A stretch of 23,296 bases of DNA from Actinomycetota bacterium (GTDB taxonomy: Bacteria > Actinomycetota > Thermoleophilia > Gaiellales > Gaiellaceae), in contig JACCTK010000257.1 in assembly GCA_013812465.1 (NCBI GenBank), positions 1 to 23,296 on the forward strand, read 5' to 3'. This document shows positions 1-5,776 of this stretch, one piece after another. A model generated the notes under the pieces. It was given only the letters and a program-made list of their open reading frames with translations, was not told the DNA's origin and ran no database searches. The position numbers and the translations under genes are program-made. The stretch's first letter is position 1, and each line of letters starts with the position of its first letter.

Positions 1-454
1 AGACCGCGGACGATCGAGCTCGCCGCGGACCCTCGGGAAGCGAGAAGCGCAGCATGAAATATGCGCAGTAGAAGAGAAAGAGAGTGAGGAAGAGGACGAG
101 CTGGTTCGAGTCCCAGCTCCACCACACACCCCATGACGCCCTCGCCCAGATGGCGCCCGTGATGAGCGTCAGCGTGCCGAAAATCGTCCCTTGGTGGATC
201 GCGACGTAGCTCTCCAAGTCATGCCGCTCCTCACCTCGCCAGAGGAGGAGAAGCGCCTTCCAGGCGCCGAGACCGAAGCAGAAGTACGCAGTCAAGGCGA
301 TCGGCACATGGATGTAGAAGATCCGCTGCGAGATGCCCTGGTCCCCGTCCTCGGGCGCGATGAAGAAGGCGAGCAGGAGCGCGAGCCCCATCATTCCCGC
401 GGCAAACGCAGCGAGCGCGGGAAGGCCTTGGATCCGGGCGAAAGCGCTGCTCAT
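1..454 (-). CDS. ccmC: CcmC, cytochrome c maturation haem transporter (C-terminus cut off by window edge)
   Basis: CcmC is the integral membrane partner of CcmAB that handles haem on the outer face of the membrane and passes it to CcmE for attachment to c-type cytochromes. The first 151 residues are visible. They contain several hydrophobic segments, the conserved histidine in FYIHVP (His49) and the tryptophan-rich haem-binding motif WGVWWSWD at 108-115, followed by hydrophobic FLTLFLFY. Family members are about 230-250 residues, so roughly 60% is present. The ATG overlaps the ccmB stop (ATGA), with GGAG just upstream, indicating translational coupling. After the motif the sequence reads SNQLV, where classical CcmC has an arginine-containing WDARLTS-like sequence. 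A CcsA/ResC-type protein is less likely because ccmB and ccmA lie directly upstream. Confidence 0.9.
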   Translation of the reverse strand, partial: MSSAFARIQGLPALAAFAAGMMGLALLLAFFIAPEDGDQGISQRIFYIHVPIALTAYFCFGLGAWKALLLLWRGEERHDLESYVAIHQGTIFGTLTLITGAIWARASWGVWWSWDSNQLVLFLTLFLFYCAYFMLRFSLPEGPRRARSSAV

Positions 455-1092
455 GACTCCGTCACGACGTACTCGAAGGACGCCCATGAGAGTACCGCGA
501 AGATCCCGTCGTACAGCGCCAAAAGCACGAGGTAGCGTCCGGGCTCGGTCGAGATTGCGGCGCCGACGCCGCCGACGATGAGCGGGATCGAGAGCGGGAG
601 CAGAAGCAGCGGGAGCAGCAGCTCCCGGGCACGACCCGCGGCTGCCATCGCCGCCAGCAGCGAGCCGACGGCGCAGATCCCGATGTCGGCAAGCAACACC
701 CCGACGAGGGCGGCGCCGTCGAGCGGGGCGAAGAACAGGGCGAACGCAGGCAGAGCCACGACCTGAGCGGCGAGCAGGAACGCGAGCGTGGCCACGGACT
801 TTCCGACCCAGATCGCGCTGCGGTCGCAGGGCGCGAGAACGAGTCCGTCGAAGACGCCGTGCTCCTGCTCCGGCACCCACGCTCGGGCGAGACCGAGCAG
901 CGCGGTGAAGACGATCGCGACCCAAAGCAGCCCGTACGCCGCATCCTCGCCGGTCCCCTCCGGTAGCGCGAAGTGGAAGACGACCAGCGTCGAGAGGACG
1001 AAGAGAAGCATCGCGGGAAGCGTGTCCTTGGCGCGAAGCTCCACTCTCAGGTCCTTGCGGGTGAGCGCCGCGACGTCCGCCAGATAGCTCAC
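451..1092 (-). CDS. ccmB: CcmB, haem exporter membrane subunit
   Basis: This is the membrane-spanning subunit of the CcmAB ABC complex of System I cytochrome c biogenesis. The predicted protein is 213 residues, against about 220 for the family. The N-terminus ADVAALTRKDLRVELRAKD is the typical amphipathic CcmB start, followed by about six membrane helices. The segment RELLLPLLLLPLSIPLIVGG at 156-175 is characteristic of the family. The start is GTG at 1092, overlapping the ccmA stop as GTGA. An in-frame upstream extension exists, but it would run far into ccmA and has no CcmB similarity. It overlaps ccmC by 4 nt downstream. With CcmA it forms the ATPase-driven part of the CcmABC complex that releases holo-CcmE. 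Confidence 0.92.
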   Translation of the reverse strand: MSYLADVAALTRKDLRVELRAKDTLPAMLLFVLSTLVVFHFALPEGTGEDAAYGLLWVAIVFTALLGLARAWVPEQEHGVFDGLVLAPCDRSAIWVGKSVATLAFLLAAQVVALPAFALFFAPLDGAALVGVLLADIGICAVGSLLAAMAAAGRARELLLPLLLLPLSIPLIVGGVGAAISTEPGRYLVLLALYDGIFAVLSWASFEYVVTES

Positions 1093-1673
1093 ACCAGCAC
1101 CAGCCGCTGGGTCGCCAGCGGCTCGACGCGCGCGGGATCGTGCGTCGACACGACGAGCGTGTGAGCTCCGGCCAGCTCGTCGAGCTCGTGGTCGAGCAGC
1201 GCTCCGCCTTTCTCGTCCAAAGAGGCGTAGGGCTCGTCGAGAATGAGGAGCTCGGGATCGTGGAGGAGCGTGCGACACAAGGCGAGGCGCTGGCTCATGC
1301 CGCGCGAGTAGTCCGCGACCCGCTCGGAACGGGCATCCCAGAGGCCGAAGCGCTCGAGCAGCATTCCGATCCGCTCACGTCGCTCCGAGACGCGGTAGAG
1401 CCGGCCGAAGAGGTCGAGATTCTCGAGCGCGGTGAGTTCCCGGTACACGAGAGGCTCGTGGGCGAGAAAGCCGACCTGACCACGATGGACGTCGACCTCG
1501 ACCTTTCCTCGAGTCGGCGCGGCAAGACCCGCGAGGACGCGCAGAAGCGTCGTTTTCCCGGATCCGTTCGGCCCTGTCACGAGGAGGAATCCCTCGCGGG
1601 GAAGCTCCAAGTCGATCCCTCGCAGGACGCGGCGGGCGCCGTAGCGCTTCTCTAGACGGTCCGTGCGAATCAC
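1089..1673 (-). CDS. ccmA: CcmA, haem exporter ABC ATPase
   Basis: This is the cytoplasmic ATPase of the CcmABC complex. The 194-residue protein, a normal length for CcmA, has a complete ABC core: Walker A GPNGSGKTT (34-42), signature YSRGMSQR (122-129), Walker B LLILDEP (142-148) and the H-loop histidine in STHDP (His178). The short single-domain form and the adjacent ccmB and ccmC separate it from generic ABC exporters. The start is GTG at 1673, overlapping the stop of the upstream prenyltransferase gene (GTGA). The stop overlaps the ccmB GTG in the same way. It belongs to the long minus-strand operon that begins with the response regulator at 5725. Confidence 0.95.
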   Translation of the reverse strand: MIRTDRLEKRYGARRVLRGIDLELPREGFLLVTGPNGSGKTTLLRVLAGLAAPTRGKVEVDVHRGQVGFLAHEPLVYRELTALENLDLFGRLYRVSERRERIGMLLERFGLWDARSERVADYSRGMSQRLALCRTLLHDPELLILDEPYASLDEKGGALLDHELDELAGAHTLVVSTHDPARVEPLATQRLVLV

Positions 1674-2536
1674 ACGAGGAGCGCGTCCAGCGCGACGAAC
1701 GCGAAGAACACGATGCTGATGACGCCGTTCACGGTGAAGAACGCGGCGTCCAGCCGACGAAGGTCCCCCGGGCTGACCAGCCGATGCTCATACGTCAGCA
1801 GCATGGCGACCGCGGCGACTCCAGCCCAGTACCAGGCGCCGATCTCGAGCCCCAGCCCGGCGAGTGCGAGCAGCAGCACCGTGCCGGCGTGAAACCAGCG
1901 CGCACCGAAGAACACTCCGCGCTCCCCGAACCGTGTCGCCCACGAGCGCAGGCGCTCTCGGCGATCGTGCTCGAGGTCGAAGAGCGAGTAGAAGAGATCG
2001 AACCCGGCGACCCACAGGAGAACGGCCGCGCCCAGCGTCCACGCCTCCCACGGGGCCGACCCCGAGACGGCGAGCCAGGCGCCCACGGGCGCCAGCCCCA
2101 GGCAGGCGCCGAGCCAGAGGTGGCAAAGCCAGGTGACTCGCTTCAGGTAGGGATAGACGACGAACATCGCCACGGGGACCGGCCACAGCCAGCGAACCAC
2201 CGGGTCGAGCTCGGCGGCGGCGACCAGGAACACCGCGAGCGCGCCGGCGCAGAGGCCGAGCACCTGGAAGCGTGTCAGCATTCCGCTCGGAAGCTCCCGA
2301 TTCGCCGTGCGCGGGTTCCGCGCGTCGAGCTCGGCGTCGATCAGCCGGTTCAACGCCATCGCGAGGGTACGAGCGCCGATCATGGCAACCGTCACCCACA
2401 CGAGATCGACCCAACCCGGCCAGTCGGCGGTCGCGAGAAACGCTCCCGCATATGCGAACGGCAACGCGAACACCGTGTGCTCGATCCGCACGAGCGACGC
2501 AAAGCGGCGAGGCAGGGCGACGGCAGAGGCGGTCAC
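1670..2536 (-). CDS. UbiA-family prenyltransferase, probably for menaquinone (MqnP/UbiA-like)
   Basis: A 288-residue intramembrane aromatic prenyltransferase that would attach a polyprenyl chain to a quinone precursor. Both aspartate-rich Mg-diphosphate motifs are present: NRLIDAELDARN at 63-74 and DLFYSLFDLEHD at 180-191. About eight to nine hydrophobic helices cover the rest. The sequence NPRTANRELPSG after the first motif resembles UbiA/MqnP proteins, the futalosine-route enzymes often annotated as 4-hydroxybenzoate prenyltransferase. The sequence alone does not settle which quinone head group is used. It starts with GTG at 2536 on the mogA stop (GTGA) and ends on the ccmA start. Its place between molybdenum cofactor and cytochrome c genes supports a role in respiration. 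Confidence 0.85.
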   Translation of the reverse strand: MTASAVALPRRFASLVRIEHTVFALPFAYAGAFLATADWPGWVDLVWVTVAMIGARTLAMALNRLIDAELDARNPRTANRELPSGMLTRFQVLGLCAGALAVFLVAAAELDPVVRWLWPVPVAMFVVYPYLKRVTWLCHLWLGACLGLAPVGAWLAVSGSAPWEAWTLGAAVLLWVAGFDLFYSLFDLEHDRRERLRSWATRFGERGVFFGARWFHAGTVLLLALAGLGLEIGAWYWAGVAAVAMLLTYEHRLVSPGDLRRLDAAFFTVNGVISIVFFAFVALDALLV

Positions 2537-3015
2537 GTCTGCCGGTGCGGAGTGGCCGTGTCGCCGGCTGCCAGCTCCAGGCCGTGGCGGAGCGCAGGTT
2601 GGATCACGGCGAACCCGTCGCGACAGCCACCAGGTGAGCCCGGAAGATTCACGACCAGCGTCTTCCCGCGAAGACCCGCCGTGCCGCGAGCCAGGAGCGC
2701 GTGCGGCGTCCGGGTGCGCGCATCCGCCCGAATCGCCTCGGCGATGCCCGGCGCCTCGCGGTCCAGCACCGTCCGGGTGGCCTCGGGAGTGACGTCACGC
2801 GGTGCGAAGCCTGTTCCACCCGTTGTCAGTATGAGCAACGCATCGGACGCGAGCTCGGCTATGGCGCTCGAGATCCGCTCGGGATCGTCCGGAACGACTC
2901 GCCGCACGACGTCGAATCCGTCGCTCTCGAGCAGCTCCTCCAGCACGGCGCCACTCGCGTCGTCGCGCTCGCCCGCGTGCACGCCGTCGGAGACGGTGAG
3001 CACCGCTGCCTTCAG
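2533..3015 (-). CDS. mogA: MogA/MoaB-family molybdopterin adenylyltransferase, CTG start
   Basis: This family adenylylates molybdopterin before MoeA inserts molybdate. The 160-residue product has the family landmarks TVSDG (7-11), TTGGTGFAPRDVTPEA (64-79) and NLPGSPGG (123-130). The chosen start is CTG at 3015, which overlaps the moaC stop (CTGA). Reasons: AAGGAG lies 5 nt upstream, the protein then begins with KAAVLTVSDG exactly where homologues start, and no ATG, GTG or TTG occurs nearby upstream in a sensible position. The next option, GTG at 3003, would remove part of the first beta strand and has a poorer ribosome-binding site. MogA and MoaB cannot be told apart by eye. MoeA, the next enzyme in the pathway, is encoded at 7574-8767. 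Confidence 0.88.
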   Translation of the reverse strand: MKAAVLTVSDGVHAGERDDASGAVLEELLESDGFDVVRRVVPDDPERISSAIAELASDALLILTTGGTGFAPRDVTPEATRTVLDREAPGIAEAIRADARTRTPHALLARGTAGLRGKTLVVNLPGSPGGCRDGFAVIQPALRHGLELAAGDTATPHRQT

Positions 3016-3458
3016 ATCGGCTCCTTCGTCTTCTCGACCAGACGCACCGCGTCGATTCGCATCCCCTTGTCGACGGCTTTCGCCATGTCGTACACCGTCA
3101 AGGCCGCCACGGTCGCCGCGACCAGCGCCTCCATCTCGACGCCGGTCTGCGCGGTGGTCTCGGCGGTGGCCTCGATCTCCACCGTCGAGGCGCCGACCTC
3201 GAGCCGCACCTCGAGATGCGTGACGGGAAGCGGATGGCACAGTGGAATGAGCTCCGCCGTGCGCTTCGCGGCCATGATCCCGGCAAGCTGCGCGGTTACG
3301 AGCGCGTCACCTTTCGGAAGCGCCCGAATCGTCTCGGCGGTGCCGCGAGCCATGTGCACGCTCGCCGCCGCGACCGCGCGGCGTCTCGACACGGGCTTCT
3401 CGCCCACATCGACCATCTTCACCTCGCCCGTCTCGCCCACGTGCGACAGCCCGCTCAT
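3012..3458 (-). CDS. moaC: MoaC, cyclic pyranopterin monophosphate synthase
   Basis: MoaC acts after MoaA and converts the GTP-derived cyclised intermediate to cyclic pyranopterin monophosphate, the first stable molybdenum cofactor precursor. The 148-residue protein, slightly short for the family (about 160), shows the standard blocks: KMVDVGEKPVSRRRA (14-28), the KGDAL lysine (Lys49), LCHPLPVTH (73-81), TGVEMEAL (105-112) and YDMAKAVDK (123-131). ATG at 3458 was chosen because MSGLSHVGETGE matches family N-termini. Upstream in-frame sequence to 3581 has no similarity and runs into the kinase gene. It begins 28 nt after the kinase stop and is coupled to mogA by a CTGA overlap. MoaA is not in the window. 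Confidence 0.94.
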   Translation of the reverse strand: MSGLSHVGETGEVKMVDVGEKPVSRRRAVAAASVHMARGTAETIRALPKGDALVTAQLAGIMAAKRTAELIPLCHPLPVTHLEVRLEVGASTVEIEATAETTAQTGVEMEALVAATVAALTVYDMAKAVDKGMRIDAVRLVEKTKEPI

Positions 3459-3486
3459 ACCCTGGATCGTAGACCGACGGGACGCC

Positions 3487-4929
3487 TCACCCGTGGTCGG
3501 AGTCGTTTTCACGTGAAAACGGGCGAGCGCCCACGACTGCCGACTCGGGGTGCTCGGCGCCGGGAAGGTCGAGGGTGACAACCGCGCCCGCGCTGTCCGA
3601 ATCGAGCCGCACCGCGCCGTGCATCAGGCGCGCCAGCTCTCGGGCGATCGCGAGCCCAAGCCCGCTTCCCGAGGCCTTGCCGCCCTCGACGCGGTAGAAG
3701 CGCTCGAACACCGCCTCACGCTGTCGGGTCGGAACGCCCGGGCCGTCGTCGGCGACCTGGAGCTCGGCTCGGCCACCGCGCCGCCGGGCGCGCACCGCGA
3801 CCCGCGTGCCGGCCGGCGTGTGGACGAGCGCGTTCACCACGAGAGCTCGCCCGATCTGGAGCACGCGCTCCTCGTCCGCCGTGCACCAGGCATCTCCCTC
3901 GAGGTCGGTTTCGAGCAGATGCCCAGAGCCCATTGCGACGTGCTCGAGCTCGCGGGCCAGCGACAGGACCACGGCCGACAGGTCGACCGGCTCACGCTCC
4001 ACCCTGAGCTGGCCCGCATCGACCCGCGAGAGGTCGAGGAGGTCGGTCGAGAGCTTCGTCAGCCGCTCGACCTGGCTTCGCATCGTCGCCAGGAACTCCT
4101 GGCGCGTCTCCTCGTCCAGATCCTCCTCCGTCAGGAGCTCGAGAAATCCGCCAATGGAGAACAGGGGCGTGCGGAGCTCGTGCGAGGCGTTGGCCACGAA
4201 CTCCTTCCGCGCATTGTCGAGCTGCGCGAGTTGGACACGCATCCGGTCGAACGTCGCCGCCAGCTGCCCGATCTCGTCGTCTCCGCGATCGACGATCGGC
4301 GCATCGAAGCTCCCGCCGGCGATTCGCTCCGCCGCCGCCTCCAGGCGGCGCAGGCGATACGCGAACATTCCCGCCGCGGTGAGGCCGAGAACGAGGGCCA
4401 GCACGAGCGCGAAAGCAGTGGCCACGAGCAGCCGCCTCTCGACGAGCCGGACCGTCGCGAGCGAGTCGGCGAGCGATGCGCGAAAGAGGACGACGGCATC
4501 CTCGTCGCGCGGGACGGCCACCTCGGCGTAGTCGCCGGTGGCGTCCACGACCCTGCCGCGCTCGACGCCGTCCGTCTCGGCGGCGAGAAGAGCCGTCTCG
4601 TTCCGGGCGACGTCCCGCGAGCTCTCCCCTTGCCGAGAGTCGGCGACCACGGCCAGCCCGGGTGGGGTGGCCTCGAGCACGCTGAATGCCACCACGCGGG
4701 CGTTCGCGGCCACCGCGAACTCCTCCACCTTGTCGTTCCACAACAGCGTATCCGTGGGGAGCTCGTCGGCCAGCGGCACGGCCTGCTTCTCGAGCTCGTC
4801 CAGCCGCGCGTCGACCAGCTGCTTCTCGAGCGACGGGACGACGATGAGATACGCGGTTCCGAGGGCTCCGGCGACAATCGCGACAAGCCCGAGGGCGAGG
4901 CGGACCCTGATCCCGCCGGGGATCCTCAT
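3487..4929 (-). CDS. Membrane sensor histidine kinase (HAMP-HisKA-HATPase)
   Basis: A 480-residue transmembrane kinase, partner of the response regulator upstream. Domain order: TM1 at about 8-31, an extracytoplasmic sensor of about 135 residues with no domain I recognise, TM2 at about 168-190, HAMP at about 190-243, HisKA with NASHELRTP (phospho-acceptor His250), then the ATPase domain with the N-box asparagine (Asn366), G1 DDGPG (394-398), F-box FERFYR and G2 GSGLGLAI (421-428). All catalytic motifs look intact, giving a PhoR/ResE-like layout. ATG at 4929 has AAGGAG 6 nt upstream; this site lies in the loop of a perfect 11-bp hairpin (separate entry). The C-terminal codons overlap a parS-like palindrome. 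The stimulus is unknown; the operon suggests a link to respiration or molybdenum cofactor supply. Confidence 0.94.
   Translation of the reverse strand: MRIPGGIRVRLALGLVAIVAGALGTAYLIVVPSLEKQLVDARLDELEKQAVPLADELPTDTLLWNDKVEEFAVAANARVVAFSVLEATPPGLAVVADSRQGESSRDVARNETALLAAETDGVERGRVVDATGDYAEVAVPRDEDAVVLFRASLADSLATVRLVERRLLVATAFALVLALVLGLTAAGMFAYRLRRLEAAAERIAGGSFDAPIVDRGDDEIGQLAATFDRMRVQLAQLDNARKEFVANASHELRTPLFSIGGFLELLTEEDLDEETRQEFLATMRSQVERLTKLSTDLLDLSRVDAGQLRVEREPVDLSAVVLSLARELEHVAMGSGHLLETDLEGDAWCTADEERVLQIGRALVVNALVHTPAGTRVAVRARRRGGRAELQVADDGPGVPTRQREAVFERFYRVEGGKASGSGLGLAIARELARLMHGAVRLDSDSAGAVVTLDLPGAEHPESAVVGARPFSRENDSDHG
3504..3521. promoter_or_regulatory. parS-like palindrome CGTTTTCACGTGAAAACG
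   Basis: This is a perfect 18-bp palindrome in the last codons of the kinase gene. Its inner 12 bases TTTCACGTGAAA equal the core of the bacterial parS consensus TGTTTCACGTGAAACA. The two outermost positions on each side differ (12 of 16 match). It lies about 9 kb from parAB and about 15 kb from the putative origin, a usual parS distance. I saw no second good match by eye. ParB binding is inference. Confidence 0.45.
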
Positions 4930-4952
4930 GAGCCGCTCCTTGGCTCATGAGG
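4924..4952 (-). promoter_or_regulatory. Hairpin enclosing the kinase ribosome-binding site and start codon
   Basis: The sequence is a perfect 11-bp inverted repeat (CCTCATGAGCC / GGCTCATGAGG) with a 7-nt loop. In the mRNA the loop is AAGGAGC, which is the Shine-Dalgarno sequence of the kinase gene, and the start AUG (4929-4927) is paired inside the 3' arm. Folding should block or gate kinase translation, so the kinase may be made at a lower or conditional level relative to the response regulator. A protein operator is the other reading of the same palindrome. Confidence 0.6.
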
Positions 4953-5000
4953 GGGAAGGAGTGTGAAGGGGGTACGAGGGGGAAGCATGGTTTCTCCCTC

Positions 5001-5025
5001 GAACGCGAGCCGGAGGCGCGCGTTC
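5001..5025 (-). other. Small hairpin just after the response regulator stop codon
   Basis: GAACGCG at 5001-5007 pairs with CGCGTTC at 5019-5025, with an inner GCC/GGC stem. It begins within a few bases of the response regulator stop on the minus-strand transcript. There is no U-tract, so it looks like a 3'-end stabilising or processing hairpin rather than an intrinsic terminator. It sits in the 97-nt spacer before the kinase gene. Confidence 0.4.
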
Positions 5026-5026
5026 C

Positions 5027-5725
5027 TCACTCCGCTCGGAAGCGGTACCCGGCGCCGCGGATGGTCAGGATCAGCTCGGGGTTGCTGGCATCGCTCTCGA
5101 TCTTCTCGCGCAGATGCCGGATGTGGACGTCGATCGTCCGAGGCTCACGATAGTCCGCGCCTCCTCGCAGCCGCTCCAACAGCTCGCGCCGCGAGAACAC
5201 GACACCTGGGCTCGAAGCCAGGAGCACCAGCATCTCGAACTCGATGAACGTGAGCTGGACGCTCTTTCCTCGCACCTCGACGGTTCGGCGCGGAAGGTCG
5301 ATTCTGAGTTCGCCCTGCTCGATCACCTCGACGCGGTCGCGTCCGACATGTGGCGCGGCGGCCCGTCGCAACAGCGCCCGGACACGACTCCGAAACTCGC
5401 GGATCGAGAACGGCTTCGTGATGTAGTCGTCGGCCCCGAGCTCGAGGCCCAGGACCTTGTCGAGCTCCTCTCCCCGCGCGGTGAGCATGATGATCGGGAC
5501 GCTGCTCTGGCTACGCAGCCGCTTGCACACCTCGAGACCGTCGAGCCGCGGGAGCATCACGTCGAGTACAACGAGATCGACGTCCTCGTCGTCGAAGCGG
5601 CGCAGCGCGTCCTCTCCGTCTCGGGCTTGGACGACGCGGTAGCCATCTCGCTCGAGCGGAAACGTCAGCAGCTTCTGGATCGACTCCTCGTCGTCAACGA
5701 GAAGAATGGTCGAGGCGTTCGGCAT
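5027..5725 (-). CDS. OmpR/PhoB-family response regulator
   Basis: A 232-residue two-component transcription factor, first gene of the minus-strand operon. The receiver domain (about 6-120) has the acidic pair Asp11-Asp12, the phospho-acceptor Asp55 in VVLDVMLPR, Thr82 in LTA and Lys104 in TKPFS. A winged-helix DNA-binding domain follows (about 135-230), with TFIEFEMLVLLA, RTIDVHIRHLREKIE and the terminal RGAGYRF typical of the OmpR family. ATG at 5725 was chosen because MPNASTILLVDDE is a standard receiver start; longer in-frame sequence crosses the divergent promoter and overlaps the opposite gene. The kinase gene follows 97 nt later. Likely targets include its own promoter and this operon, but none can be named. 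Confidence 0.94.
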   Translation of the reverse strand: MPNASTILLVDDEESIQKLLTFPLERDGYRVVQARDGEDALRRFDDEDVDLVVLDVMLPRLDGLEVCKRLRSQSSVPIIMLTARGEELDKVLGLELGADDYITKPFSIREFRSRVRALLRRAAAPHVGRDRVEVIEQGELRIDLPRRTVEVRGKSVQLTFIEFEMLVLLASSPGVVFSRRELLERLRGGADYREPRTIDVHIRHLREKIESDASNPELILTIRGAGYRFRAE

Positions 5726-5761
5726 CGGGTTCTTCGACCGCGCTCGAGCGGCCTGCCCGCC

Positions 5762-5768
5762 TACTATA
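5762..5768. promoter_or_regulatory. Overlapping divergent -10 boxes (TACTAT plus, TATAGT minus)
   Basis: In the 51-bp gap between the response regulator and the M28-like gene, TACTAT (5762-5767) reads rightward and TATAGT (5768-5763) reads leftward. The rightward box lies 9 nt from the ATG at 5777, implying an almost leaderless mRNA. The leftward box gives a leader of about 30 nt. No convincing -35 is visible. A perfect palindrome CGCTCGAGCG at 5741-5750 could be an operator. Confidence 0.45.
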
Positions 5769-5776
5769 GCCCGGCG

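Noticed and set aside
1784..3223. 479-residue plus-strand ORF opposite ubiA, mogA and moaC
   Set aside because: It is a long frame produced by GC-rich codon bias; low-complexity Arg/Ser/Pro/Glu composition, and the minus strand carries clear conserved genes.
2533..3240. Longer 235-residue form of MogA
   Set aside because: The N-terminal 75 residues are a shadow of moaC and have no MogA similarity; homologues begin at KAAVLTVSDG.
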